The translations under genes and the position numbers were made by a program. Below the pieces are notes generated by a model. That model saw only the letters and a program-made list of their open reading frames with translations. It was not told where the DNA came from and did no database searches. From NCBI GenBank assembly GCA_017654935.2, contig CM065691.1, positions 21,379,949-21,443,948 of the forward strand: DNA of 64,000 nt, in the 5' to 3' direction. This stretch comes from Phymorhynchus buccinoides. Taxonomy: Eukaryota > Mollusca > Gastropoda > Neogastropoda > Raphitomidae. Below, piece by piece: positions 1 through 12,585 of this stretch (positions are counted from its first letter, which is position 1; the number at the start of each line of letters is the position of its first letter).

Positions 1-503
1 CTACAGAAAAAAATAGAAAGAGAAAGACCTAGAGCTTGCACTGGGCAAAAACCATTAAACCCCCAGTTCAGCCGGGAAGGAACAGGCCCCACTTCCAGCA
101 ACAAGCGTGGGGGGAAAGAGGGGTGGTGGTGTGTGTGTCTAATTTTAGTGGTCAGTTGGGGCAGGCTCAGATGGAGATCTGATCAGCGCTGATGTAAATA
201 GAGCCTGCGTTGATGGTGGCCTCGCTTTAACTTGTTCCACTCTGCAGCAGTCCGATGTATCCCCCATCTCTCTCACTCTCTCATCGTGCACACTCCAAAC
301 ATCAATAACCTTGTTTATGAACAGGCAAACTGTAATTTTACACCGTTGGTTTGCGCCAGAACAAAATAATGTCGTGCAACTTTAGTTCCCTTAATAATAA
401 TACAGGAAGACAGCTGTCACCATCGGCATAGAAAAGCAACAGTTCTATAACTGGGCTGGAAGCATTTTGCAATATGTAGAAAAGATAAACTACTATGTCA
501 CAA

Positions 504-536
<33 letters not shown>

Positions 537-655
537 GTGTGTGTGTGTGGTGTGTGTGTGTGTGTGTTGTGTGTGTGTGTGTGTGTGCGTGCGCGTGTTC
601 GTGCAAGCGTGCGTGCATGTGCGTGCGTGCGTGCGTGCGTGCGTGCGTTATGTGT
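504..655. repeat. compound microsatellite (CT)n-(GT)n-(GTGC)n
   Basis: CT, then GT with short interruptions, then GTGC-type tetramers; open reading frames here are low-complexity artefacts. Confidence 0.95.
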
Positions 656-908
656 GTGTGTTCATTCGTTTTTAAGCATACACATTAATGCGAAAGAAGT
701 CAGAATAGAGATTTCCTCAGAAAAGCCTCAGATGTTAGAAATTTATTTCAAGGTAAAAATGTACATACGCCCAATTATAATCACAATCGTACATCTTTGT
801 AGTTAAAATGTTATCTTACATGCAGCAGACTTTTTTTTTAAGGAGAGTTAATGATTGAATAGTGCAACAATCTAAAATCATAATTTTAACATGAGTGTAC
901 GCAATGAT

Positions 909-911
<3 letters not shown>

Positions 912-966
<55 letters not shown>
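912..966. repeat. (GA)n microsatellite
   Basis: About 27 uninterrupted GA units. Confidence 0.97.
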
Positions 967-969
<3 letters not shown>

Positions 970-1291
970 TTATTGCTCACTGTGTGTAGCGTTATATTCT
1001 TCCTCAAGCATATATAACCTACACATACCATCCTGATCCACATTGTGTGTGTGTCTCTCTCTGTCTCTCTCTCACACACACACACACACAGTGACACACA
1101 CACACACACACTATCAATGTATGCAGGAAGAAGGCGGAGGAGATGAATAAGAAAACTTGAAAAGTGCTGTCATGGCTCTAATGAATAATGCAAACATTAT
1201 TCATTCTTATTCACCTTAGCATCACCCCCTTCTGCCCATCTTGCCTCTTCTTTTCTTATTGCTATAACTCTTTTGTGTGGAGGTCAAAGTA

Positions 1292-1456
1292 GCGCGCGCG
1301 CACGCGCGCGCACGCACACGCGCACACACACAGAGTTGTGTTTCTTGTTAATTTATGACGTCAGGATGAAAAAAAGCTTTGTTTAGCTTATTAGCGCGCG
1401 CGCGCGCGCGTGTGTGTGCGTGCGTGTGTGTATGTGTGTGTGTGCGCGCGCGCAGA

Positions 1457-1524
<68 letters not shown>

Positions 1525-1536
1525 TGTGTGTGTGTG

Positions 1537-1590
<54 letters not shown>
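1292..1590. repeat. compound (CG)n / (GT)n / (GA)n / (GT)n / (GA)n microsatellite
   Basis: Alternating purine-pyrimidine CG/GT tracts (Z-DNA type) adjoin two long polypurine GA tracts at about 1459-1521 and 1540-1590. Confidence 0.95.
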
Positions 1591-1592
<2 letters not shown>

Positions 1593-1619
1593 GCTTTGTA
1601 TTTTTGTTATCTACTTGTT

Positions 1620-1732
1620 GATGAATAATTGATTGTAAAGCGCTATATAAATGTACTATTATTATTATTACTATTATCATTATTCCTTTATCGTCAATAA
1701 AGATCATTTTGACTTGACTTGACTTGGCACAC
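1620..1732 (+). mobile_element. 3' tail of a SINE/LINE-like retroelement
   Basis: Reads AAAGCGCTATATAAATG then TTATCGTCAATAAAGATC and a tandem TTGACTTGACTTGACTTG end. The same CGTCAATAAAGATCAT tail recurs at 2125-2155 and, inverted, at 50340-50385. Confidence 0.6.
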
Positions 1733-2104
1733 ACACACACGCGCGCACATACATACGCGCATGCTCTCTATGTGCCTTGAACACACACATGCACAGAAGC
1801 TGTCTTGTACTTCAGTCAACACACACCCCTCCACCCCTCAAATTTTTGCATTCAAAACCTTCACAGAGAAGCAACATTCTGCCATTTTGGGCAAAAAGGA
1901 ATAAGGTTAGGATCAGCCTAGGATTATTATTTTCATAAAACTGAAAGAGGCAGATTTTGAGACTAAGCTATAAGGGTCGTGTACATGAGGAGGTTGACAG
2001 GCTAAAGTACAAGGTTTCACACACACACACACACACAGCACTTGACAGTGGCACACACACACTCTCTCTCTGTTGTTTGTGGGCTTTCACAGGATTAAAA
2101 AAAA

Positions 2105-2157
2105 AGCTTTGTTTAGCCTTTTTCTTTATCGTCAATAAAGATCATGTTGACTTGACA
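2105..2157 (+). mobile_element. truncated copy of the GTCAATAAAGATCAT-tail retroelement
   Basis: AAGCTTTGTTTAGCC followed by CTTTATCGTCAATAAAGATC and TTGACTTGACA; matches the tail at 1680-1730. Confidence 0.55.
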
Positions 2158-2175
2158 CACACAAGCATGCGCCCC

Positions 2176-2211
<36 letters not shown>

Positions 2212-2585
2212 CAAGTCAGTTACTATGACAAGGTGCCCTTCACCGAGCAGAGCTGGCGGGGTGGCCTAACTGTCACTGTTACACTTGTCACTGACGACCA
2301 TGAAATTCATCAGTTGGGGCCAAAGAAAGAAAGAAGGGTGACAAGAGGGGGGAAGGTCAGCCACTGACTGAATTACTAACAACGCCTGACTCTCGTCTCT
2401 CTGTGGCTGTTTTAAATGTCATTAGCACTGTGTAAAGTTCAGAAAACAGTCAAACTACAAAGTCTCTCTCTCTGTCTGTCTCTCTCTCTCATACAACAAG
2501 TACATCTCTCTCCCTCTCTCTCACTTTCTCAATACAAGTGGCAATAACAGAGAGACAGGGCATGAGTAGGGGCGAAAAGGAGGGA

Positions 2586-2605
2586 TGTGTGTGTGTGTGT
2601 GTGTG

Positions 2606-2658
<53 letters not shown>
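2586..2658. repeat. (GT)n microsatellite
   Basis: About 36 GT units with one interruption; a second GT block follows at 2744-2802. Confidence 0.95.
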
Positions 2659-2663
<5 letters not shown>

Positions 2664-2743
2664 ATTCTGCGTGTGCATGCGCATGTGTGTATGATTGTGT
2701 GCGTGGGGGGGGGCTTTGATAGGAAAAGAACATAAAATAACAA

Positions 2744-2785
<42 letters not shown>

Positions 2786-2990
2786 CGTGTGCGTGCGTGT
2801 GCTGAATGAAAGTCGTCGTTTGGGTTTTAAAAAAAAAAAATAGTAACCAGCGTGATCATTATGAAGACAGTGTCTTCTTCTTCTTGCCCACGGTCGGTCA
2901 ATGAGCTGACCATTCTAGCTCCTTTTTTTTTTGGGGGGGGGGGGGGGGGGTGGGGGGGCAGAAAAAAGGCCTACTTCTATGGTCACACTC

Positions 2991-3030
<40 letters not shown>

Positions 3031-3132
3031 AAGAAAAGTATGTGCATTTAAAACCCCCCACAATTTTTCTTATCAAAATTAGCATTTACTGATTTAGACC
3101 TAGATATAGTATTAGCACAGGAAAAGATCAAG

Positions 3133-3521
3133 ATGTGCCACCCCCCACATTTCTCGGTTAATTGTATTTTTTCCGTTTTTGCCTTTCTTACCATACATAA
3201 AGCTGTATTTTAGGAACATTTTTACCTAATAACCTTTTTGGAATACTAACCCTATCCCTAAACTCTAACCCTAAACCCTACCCCCCACCCTATAAGACGG
3301 AAAAACGCAACGAACCACAACTGTGACAAATCGCGGTGTATTGCAGTACATAGTGGGGGGTAGGGTTACGTTTAGGGCTAGGGTTAGGGCTAGGGTTAGT
3401 ATTCCAAAAAGAAAATTAGCTGAAAATGTTCCTAAAATACAGCTTTATGTATGGTAAGAAAGGCAAAAACGGAAAAATACAATTAACCGAGAAATGCAGG
3501 GGGGAGGGGGGGGCACATCTT
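3133..3521. mobile_element. foldback element with long arms carrying TTAGGG-like tracts
   Basis: Arms of about 160 bp (3133-3292 and 3352-3521) are reverse complements: CATTTCTCGGTTAATTGTA, ACCATACATAAAGCTGTA and GGAATACTAACCCTA recur inverted. The inner part of each arm is a degenerate CCCTAA/TTAGGG run. Confidence 0.8.
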
Positions 3522-3871
3522 TACCTTTACCGCACATTTACAGAAAAGAGAGGCACAATTTGTTTAAATTAATTTAAGAAATAATTATGTCTTCAGCCTC
3601 ACTAAATGTGCTTGCTAATACCAGTAATGAAAAGAGCACAAAAAAATCAAAGTAGCTGTGCAGATGCTTCTTTATCGATCTCAGTGCGCGAACTGGGAGG
3701 CACTTACGGCAGAGTGTAAAAAATGCATCACAGACTGTTTATCGTGCTTATCCCATTACCCGGGTTAGATAAATGAATAACATTCTGCAACGACTAGTGA
3801 AGAAAATGTGATTATTCTATTGAGTAGGATGAATGTTGCTGATGTTGTTGACAGAAAGAGGTGAAGCGTAA

Positions 3872-3945
<74 letters not shown>

Positions 3946-4012
3946 CGTGCGTGTGCGTGTGCGCGCGTGCGTGCGTGTGCGTCTCTCTATCTCTCTCTCT
4001 CTCTCTCTCTCT
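3872..4012. repeat. compound (GT)n-(GTGC)n-(CT)n microsatellite
   Basis: GT tract of about 68 bp, GTGC/GCGC interruptions, then CT tract. Confidence 0.96.
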
Positions 4013-5048
4013 CAACACACGCACTTACTTTCAGCCTCCCATCAGTCAGCCCACTAGCCAAGAGTGGATAATGTCCGAATAACTTCAATAAGGTGTAAAG
4101 GCTTCTTCTATCTGCCAAGCTAATTCAATCATTCTTTTCCCCATTCCCAGTGCATTCTGTTGATTGAAATCAGCATTTTTCGAGGCGTATGCGTGCGCCC
4201 ACTACTCTCTCTCTCTACTAGAGAGAGACTGGGAATGGGGTGAGTGCTTCACGAGAGAGAGAGAGAGAGAGGACTCAAATACGTTTGAGGGCGGATTGTA
4301 AAATGAAAATCAGAAATAGTGGCAGACAAAGGTCATAAAATGAACTGCTAAAGTGTTATGGATGACTATTTAGGGGTGGGTGCCAGTTACGGGGTATCAA
4401 ATTCAAATGAAATTAGCACGATTAAGAAAGGAAATGGAGGTGGGTGAGAGGGGAGCAGGCCCCGAGCGTCGCCATCGTGAATAGAGTATAGTAACAGTTG
4501 TGTATTCGCGATTAGCGACGCCCCGAGCTGGAAAAGGGATTTTTTTTTATTTTTTTTTTTTTGGGGGGGGGGATTCTTGCAGTGAAGAACACGATTTCTA
4601 AAGGGTTGGGGTAGGGGATCAACTTGGTTGGCTGTTGCATTTCTACCCAACTCAGTGGAAGGAATGGCGGAGACTGGGAATCATGAGCCATTGAGGTGAG
4701 AGTGCTTCACAAGCCTGAAAGGCTAACATTACAGATCAGAAACCCACTACAGTGAGGGGATCTTGCAATAAAACGAATCTATTCTATAAACTTAGATCTA
4801 AAGAGGGAAAGTGTGATTGTCACATCCTAATGACGTAAGTTACAATCTTCAGAGCAATGACGACATCAGACGAGACAACAGAACGGGAAAACAGAACACC
4901 ACGACAAGAAACAGCACTGCAAGGCCTAGATCTAGACGCTGGCTTTTTTGATGGCGGAGGCAAGTCGTCTGCCGTTTTACTACATTCATCTATGAATCAG
5001 TGTGGCAACGGGGCCTGCGAATGGGTTATGTGGTTCCGAAGGTGCCAG

Positions 5049-5287
5049 CTGTCGCATGAAAATAGGTAGCTCGTAAAAATAAAAAGCTCGCTACCTATGA
5101 CAGTGTATATAATTTGCGACATTGAGCATGAACCACAAATTTCACCTTTTTTCTAGGGTTAGGGATAGGGTTAGAGTTAGTTAAATGGTTAAAGTACAGA
5201 AAAAGTGAAATTTGTGGTTGTCGCAAATACAGACTCTCATAGTAGCGAGCTTTTTATTTTTACGAGCTACCTTTTTTTCATGCGACA
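5049..5287. mobile_element. palindromic MITE with TTAGGG-like core (copy 1)
   Basis: Begins TGTCGCATGAAAATAGGTA and ends with its inverse TGCGACA. Inside, GAACCACAAATTTCACC pairs with GTGAAATTTGTGGTTGT around a GGGTTAGGGATAGGG core. Homologous to 40087-40325. Confidence 0.8.
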
Positions 5288-7339
5288 CCAGCAGGATGAT
5301 GATCCATGGGCTGTAGAAACACTAACAGTAACAGGAAGAAGTGGGAAGTCGATTTTGTCTAACTCTAAGCATTCTGTTGATCAAAGCGGATAACGTAACA
5401 CGGAAAGACTAGACTAAGCACCCATTTTCATCAGTTCATGCGTTATATTTATTTATTATTGTACATCTAAGTATACCACCTCCCCGTCAGTAGCTTATAT
5501 TAGGTGGTTCCTGCCCGATTCAGCGTCATGTTGTGGGTCAGCTGAACGGTCCTTGACTGGCTGGGTCATGTAGCATAGCTGGGTGGTGGTGATTATCTAC
5601 CTATTCTTCTCCCTTTCTCCCTCTCTCTATAGATTAGGGCCGAAGTATTCCGCGCATATGTTCAGTAGATCCCCCTGAATTTACAGTGATGACAGAATAA
5701 TCAGCTAATGATTGTGGTCGCTTGAAGGAAGGAAGTGCACCCTACTATCGTCACCGTCATTCGACTAATATAATAGAGCTCATCACTGATGAGACTTCTT
5801 CCTAAGATATGAAAATTCTTTGCTTTTCTTACTTTTCCAAGTCCGTGCCCCATGATCCAATTTCCACTAGAACAGTTAGAGAACGGAATAACTAAACAAG
5901 TCTACTTTAGCCTGTTTTGTACAGTTGGCTTATTAAGGTATATATTTAGTGCAGGCTACCTGAGATCCAAGGTTGCAGCGCTCCAAATTTGAAAGTCATA
6001 GTCAATGTAATTTACAAAAGACAGGTATAACTGTAAAGTTATTGTCCTTGGTTGTAGAAAATCAATTACCATACAGCTCTCAATCTTACTTTACTGTTAG
6101 CCCAAACTTTTGTCTAGTAAAGTCAACCAATGATGAAATCCAATCAGAAAGTGTTGTGATTAAAACAGGCGGTGGTGGTGGAGGGGAGGGGGTACGTCTA
6201 AGAAAAATGGATCGTTTTACCCCCCCCCCCCCCCCTGCAGCCTAAACTATTGAACCATCAATAATTAAACTGGCCTCAAATTTATCTGTATGTAGATCTG
6301 GAATTGGTTTGGCTCTTTCATTGTTTGGAAGCATTAATGTGTTGATTTACAAAATGAAAAGAATCAAAGTACTGAAATATTGCTTTTAGTGGTCAACTAC
6401 AACACACACACACACACAGAGGGAAATGATGGGGAGAAAAAAGACAAATACTTCTATTAGTATCACCCAGACTTGCAAAATGTACTGTTTGAATTGACTG
6501 AAGTTATTGATCTACCCCATCTGAAATACAGTGGGTGAGCATGCGGACCGTGAATCTTTCCCATAATAAAACAAATCCACTAATTCCATGCTAATGAACG
6601 ACCACCCACCCACCCCCCTTAATTTATTTATAAAAATAATAAAATACTGCAGGCTCCGTTGTGATTGATAATTACAGTGGGAAAAAAGTGGAGAAAAAGA
6701 ATGGTAGAATAGGGGAGGAGATGAGTTGGGGGAGTGAATGGGTGGGGAAATAAACGGAACAAAAATATTCCTAGATCGATACAAAGCACACACGATTCGA
6801 CTCGAATGAATACCCGTAGAAAGATTCCCAGGAGGCGATAGCGTTTGTAAGCTACCATAGTGGCACCGACAGACTCATTTCAGATGATGGGTGTTACGCA
6901 ACACTTCATCAGAATCTGACACCAAGAGTCAATAGCAAACCAAACATGTCCAGTAGTGGGAGATTGCAATTCTAGTTGTGATCTCCGGCTTAATTACGCA
7001 ACAAATACTAACCACAAGCAAACGTGATGTTTTCTTCTTTATTTATTTATTCGTTCCCGTTTTCTTCTCTTTTTTCTCTTGAAAACTTTTGGATGATGGA
7101 ATAAGAATCGGGGAAAAGGCCCGGGATACATAGAGAAATTATAGGTGAATAATTATAATTGTTGATGAAATCCAACTTCACGTCTTTTGTTCTGTTTAAG
7201 GGCACATGAGGATCCAGTGTTTCCCCCAAGTAAAGTTTTATACCGTACTAAGTATCAGATATAAAATTTGGATAGGTCATCGTGGATAAGCACAGAGGTC
7301 ATCATGAAAGAACATTATCTGTTCTCAAGTCGATGTTGA

Positions 7340-7740
7340 TGTTGATGAGCAAAAGACGATTTTCGGGGGGAAAAATAGGGGAGAGTACTTCGTGAAATGA
7401 GTTGTTTACCTCCATTACTGGTCAAACACCATAGCAACAATGGCGTCGAAGCTTGAAACCGCAGGATGCGAGTCAGCGACTTGCAAACATTTTTTTAAAA
7501 GAAAAATTAGGGGTGGCCACAAACTGATAAAACTTGCAAAATGTAACATAAAATATAAATGACAATTGTTTAGAATGACGCACGGTGTTCTAAGTGCTGT
7601 ATGTCTGCTCAAACACACGCGTCGATAGGCTACAAGAGCTGATGGTAAAGTGACTTCCCCCGTTTGACCAATTCAATTAGGCAAGATCACTCCCACACAT
7701 CATGAAATTACTCCCCTTAATTATTTCCAAACAAATCCTA
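7340..7740 (-). repeat. dispersed repeat D, copy 1
   Basis: Reverse copy of the roughly 400-bp unit that starts AATAGGAATTGTTYGGAAAT and contains CTATCGACKCGTGT, TTTTATCAGTTTGTGGCCAC and TTCAAGCTTCGACGCCATTG. Also at 49737-50165 and 63663-64000. Confidence 0.8.
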
Positions 7741-9949
7741 TTAAACTTCTGGTGACTTTCGGAGTTTCGCTTACCCTAGAGTGAACGATCTGCAGCCAAT
7801 GTTTCACTCCAGACAAAGATAATACACACTTGATTTCTCTCCATCCATGAACTAACCCAATTTCTTCGTTGGATCATTATCAATTGTTGGCTGCCCCAAC
7901 CTAATTAACTCCCAAGTCCTCTTTCCTTTTCCCCCTCCTGTTTCTGTTACTAATGATGGCTGGTCATTGGAAGAGTGGCACTTACCAGCTGACCTGCAGT
8001 GCCCCTGGGGAGGATTATCCAGTAGTCCACCCTTTCCTTAATTAACTGATCCTCCATTCTAAACCGCTCTACTCTGGGCTCCATTGTTATCATGGTCTAG
8101 CAGTCAGTCACCTGTTCAGCTCTCTTTTCCTTCTTGCTCAAGCGCTCTTTTTGTGTGTGTGGGAAAACCCCCATGTCTTATTTATCATTATAAAAAAGAA
8201 GTGATAACAGGGATGTGAGGGTGTTAGAGATGCGAGGGTATTCAAAGCAATCATCTCCCAAGCTTCTATCAAGTTAACTTTGGTGTTAAAATCAATTGTC
8301 TCCCAAGCGTTTTCTATCAAGTTAACTTTGAAATGCACAAGTCATGAACTTTAACTGAAGCTTAAAACAATAAAAAATGGACCTGACCGTTTTCTCTCCG
8401 GCCTTTTCTGCTCATCCGTTCCCAAATCACGCGCTTCAATGCTAGGAATTTGATTATCCTCCCCCCCCCCCCCCAACAAAAGTAATTGATTTACAGTTGA
8501 GACTCCTGTTCCAGATGAGAGGGATGGGAAAGAGGTGGTGGAATGGGGGCAATGCGCCTGAAAAAGGCCCAAACCGTGCTGCTACACACCCACACAGTTC
8601 ATTAGACACCTCCTTATGTTGGCTTAGTATGTACGCACCACACAGAGAATGGCATTCTAAGCCATTCTACTTTCTGTGGCATTACCCATGCAAAGGTTTT
8701 ACATAATAATGCAAGGGTGAAACCTGAACAAAATGAAAAGCAGGAAGGCCTGGGTTGTGGTGGGTCGCCTTGGTGGTCAAAGGGCAGAGTTGTTTGGGGG
8801 GAGGGGGGGGGGGGGGAGATGAAGTTTTTACCACTTTTACCAATACATTCTTCTATTTCCAGTATAATTATTCTTCAATAAAGTATTGCAAATTCAGGAA
8901 TTCCTGAAAAATAACAAAGCCAAAATCAGGATTCCTGCTCTTCTTGCCATGTGGTTTCATCCATGCATATGAGTGACAAGGGTAAGAGAAAGGATACAAG
9001 GAGAATCTTAGTGAGTGTTGAGAATGAGGTCACGTTTTGTTGTAAAGAATGTTTGTACCAGAAAAGGAGGAAGCCGAAGCCAGTTTTGCTGTTTGATGCT
9101 TTTTGAAGTGAAGCCTCCTGACCTTTCAAAGTACATTAGCATTAAATTGGAATTACAATACATGTACATCTTGACTTTTTTGTCTGCACCTTCATCTTCA
9201 ATTTCCCACCTCACCCAGCTTTTCTTTTACTGTGGTGTAGTTTGTGATATAAAAATTGTGACTGATTGAATGTTTAAGAACGTTTCATTTTGGCTAATAT
9301 TACAATTTCCTTATGATCATGAAAAAAACAACCAACCTTACAAGTACTGTATCAGTGTATGTGTAATAAAGGCATGCAATTTTAAATTGTGTCAAAATGA
9401 CACCACTTTTATTTTTTTATAAATTTCAAGAACAAGAGAGTTAATCCAATATTCACATTTTCCATGCTTGCTTAACATATTTTTTCATCTAAACTACAGT
9501 ACCATGCATCAGTGCGTTACGCAAAATTTTCAACCTCAACACTACCGTGCATCACCCCTCTAGGGAAGAATGCCTAGTCAGCATAGTACTGGAGAAGGAT
9601 GGGGGAGGTGTTTGGGAAGAATGAGAGGAGCTTCAGGGCGAGAAACATGTATCAATCATTCCATTTCCTGCAACCCAGCAGCAGTATACTGGTGCTGACA
9701 GCAGGATCCCACTCACCATCTATTTTTCCCTGAGTCGGATCAATACTACTGTACTACATGTAGAGCAAAGAGCCCACCATTTTTTCAGCACAGCAGGCCA
9801 TACCTATTTGGGGAGTAAAGAACTCCAGCCATCAACGGAATCTGACACAATTTTGTCTCCCTGCCCAGCAATATGATACGGATCTGCCCACTTTCCCCTA
9901 CTCTTGGGCATGGTGGAAGAAGAGAGCCACTAATACAGCAAACCCATTA

Positions 9950-10114
9950 AAGTGGAACCTCCTGTATAAGACCTCCCATTATAAGACTCCCTCCCACCTA
10001 AGACCTACTTCTCTGAGGCATTGCCCTTTGTAAGTATTAAAATTACCTCCCTTATAAGACCCCTCCCTTATAAGACCTCATTTTGGAGGTCTTATACTGT
10101 ATTGGTTCCACTGT
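9950..10114. mobile_element. TA-flanked MITE A (AGTGGAACCTCC ends)
   Basis: Left end AGTGGAACCTCCTGTATAA, right end GGTCTTATACTGTATTGG then TTCCACT. Body TTACCTCCCTTATAAGACC as in the other A copies. Confidence 0.75.
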
Positions 10115-10339
10115 ATTGGTTTTCCAGCCTGCTGAAAGAATGCCAGATATCTGTAGTTTCCATCTACAGATTTCTTAGCTGTGGAGATCCCCCAGTGTGG
10201 GTGTACAACAAATGAGGCCTGAGACAAGGGAGAGAGACAAACTTGAAACTTGACACATATTTTACTGACAATAGCCTAATTCAGGAAGGTAGGCCTATAC
10301 AATATAGACACAGACAAAATTGAAACGTGACAAGGTTGA

Positions 10340-10349
10340 CATGAGAGAC

Positions 10350-10380
<31 letters not shown>

Positions 10381-10381
10381 T
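10340..10381. repeat. (GA)n microsatellite
   Basis: About 20 GA units with short interruptions. Confidence 0.9.
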
Positions 10382-11156
10382 TTTAGTGATTTAAATTTAT
10401 CCCTTGATTTCACGTTTCATGAACAACCACCCACTCCAATTTAATTTGTTGAAGTTTTTATCCATCCCTGTGTGTAAGTGTATAAAGCATTAACTGTTAT
10501 ACATGTATCTCTCTCAGTTATTCTGATCTACCGGTCAACGACCCTATAGAACTATTCTTGTACCGGTTATTCTGATCTACTTGCCGTAATGTGTCTTTTC
10601 TTGTGTTCCCAGATTCCTTGCTATTAATTCCAGATATTGTACGAGGAATGAAAGATGGATGGCTTTTACCCCCCCCCCCCCCCCCCCCCTCCCACCACAC
10701 ATATCTTCCATTCTTTCTGGTATTTTCTCTCCTTTTTTGACGCCAAGATGGTGTGATTTCTGTCCAGGAAATCCGATAAGCTACAACTCCTACAGATCTC
10801 TCTCTCTCTCTCTTGCCCCTTAACATAATCATAATAACCACCCACCACTGAAGTTCCTTCTTGTGTCAAGAGGGATGTTTTTGTGGCTACAAATAGTTTG
10901 TCGATTTGGGGTTTTGCAATTACTGGACACAACACCAATGCAGACTGCAGAACCAAATTTTAAAAATCTCAGAAAAAAAACCGGATTCATTTTCAGTCCT
11001 TCAGATAGACAACAGAATGGTTCTTGACAAGTATGATGCTGGGAATGTTGGTTTTTGTTTAAAAGTTGTCCCCCCCCCCTCCCCCCACCCTGAGTTTATA
11101 GTTTTTCTAAACTCCTTGGATCAGATGAGAAAGCTGTACAACAGAGCTTGAGTCAA

Positions 11157-11399
11157 CTTCTGGAGGTTCTGTGCTTGTAACTTCCTCTAATCTGTCACTC
11201 TCTTTGACTCTTGTCCCTTTGCTTATTGTCATCTACTATCTTTCTGACTTACTGGTCCATTCTCCTGCCTTTTTTCACGAAACACTTTCAAAAACATTTC
11301 CTGGGCCTATTTCTTAGTTAGGCGCATAACGGCAGCATGACGCATCTGCGCTCATAATTAACAGGAAACTGTCTGAGTGACCGAAGAAGAAGAAGAAAA
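11157..11399 (+). mobile_element. SINE-like repeat R, tail type I
   Basis: Head CTTCTGGAGGTTCTGTGC, middle TCATCTACTATCTTTCTGAC, tail TTAGGCGCATAACGGCAGC...GTGACCGAAGAAGAAG, ending in a (GAA)n run. Confidence 0.75.
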
Positions 11400-11420
11400 A
11401 GAGTCAACAATAGTGGTAAT

Positions 11421-11456
<36 letters not shown>

Positions 11457-11944
11457 CACACACTATCAGAGAGAGAGAGAGAGGCACACACTACCTCTCT
11501 TATCAAAAGACTAAAAACTAGATCATCACAGAAGCTACTCGGCCCCAAACCAGCAATCCTTTAAAGAGATAATGGTCCCTGGTGATAAGATAAACCCAGA
11601 GTGATAACGCATGTTGCTTTTAATTTTATGATAAACTCAAATGGATGCAGTCAGCAAGATTTATGACTACCTTGTTTATCAGGGTTTGGCAGATAAAGCC
11701 TCAAGGTAATATTAAGTTTGCACGTAGATAACCAAGCCAATCTTGTCAGTCCTATCGCAGCTCAGGAGCATGTGATGGTTCATGGGATTAGTGTCTGAAC
11801 TGCTTCAGTACTGGGCAATCTCCTCAGTAGCTCATAGAATCTGTGTGAAAAACTTGTGTCAATAATTGAGGTATGGTACTTTTTTCAATGCTATAGGTTT
11901 TATTAATTAAGGTATGTGTGTTTGTTATAAAATGATGTGCCTTC

Positions 11945-12055
11945 CTCCAGCCTAAGTCGGACTTGCTGGGCCTAACTATTTCTTAGTTACTAAGTTAGGC
12001 ACATAACAGCAGCATGACGCATCTATGCTCATGTCTGAGTGACTGAAGAAGAACA
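11945..12055 (+). mobile_element. SINE-like repeat R, tail type I only
   Basis: 5'-truncated copy: AGTCGGACTTGCTGGGCC then TTAGGCACATAACAGCAGC, GTGACTGAAGAAGAA. Confidence 0.7.
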
Positions 12056-12155
12056 CATGGCACACATACTCACACACACACACAACCACATGCATGCGCA
12101 ATACAGGATTTTTTTTTTAAATCTAAAAATTGTTCACGAGTTCTGCCGCTGATGT

Positions 12156-12444
12156 TACAGTAGAACCTCCCTTATAAGACCTCCTATTATAAGACTCCCT
12201 CCCACATAAGACCTATTTATCCGAGACACTGCCCTTCTTTGTAAATATTAAAATTACCTCCCTTATAAAAACCCCTTATAAGACCTCATTTTGGATGATT
12301 TTTGAAGGTGACCTCATTTTGGATGATTTTTGAAGGTGACCTCATTTTGGATGATTTTTGAAGGTGACCTCATTTTGGATGATTTTTGAAGGTGACCTCA
12401 TTTTGGATGATTTTTGAATGTCTTATAAGGGAGGTTCCACTGTA
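12156..12444. mobile_element. MITE A with internal 28-bp tandem expansion
   Basis: TACAGTAGAACCTCCCTTA at the left and GGGAGGTTCCACTGTA at the right, TA on both sides. Between about 12280 and 12420 the unit GACCTCATTTTGGATGA + TTTTTGAAGGT is repeated about five times. Confidence 0.88.
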
Positions 12445-12585
12445 TTCAAATCAACTTTTTTTTCACTTTGGATTTACTGACAGAGAAACAATGCATTCTA
12501 AAGGCTGCCCTAAGCAATGAATAAAACAACATTCCCACCAGCTCTGCTGCTTGTTGTTCTAAGCCAAGCCTTCTTTTTGTTTCAG

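Larger units (their letters stand above)
1..12585. other. intergenic repeat-rich block, no supported coding exon
   Basis: Contains compound microsatellites, foldback elements at 3133-3521 and 5049-5287, MITEs, a dispersed repeat at 7340-7740 and homopolymer runs of G or C (2933-2950, 6219-6234, 8461-8474, 8799-8817, 10671-10689). No exon with recognisable protein similarity was seen on either strand; the upstream non-coding exon of the LRR-Ig gene may lie here. Confidence 0.6.

Noticed and set aside
1348..1740. Long ORFs in GA/GT microsatellites (also at 3.8, 42.1, 45.5, 48.3, 58.8 and 63.5 kb)
   Set aside because: They consist only of dipeptide repeats such as SL, RE, CV or HT and end where the microsatellite ends.
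3240..3405. Telomere end
   Set aside because: The TTAGGG-like tracts are short, degenerate and inverted within a foldback element, with normal DNA on both sides.
4857..5069. 70-codon plus-strand ORF starting MTTSDETTE
   Set aside because: Overlaps a palindromic MITE; no homologous domain or plausible splice context seen.
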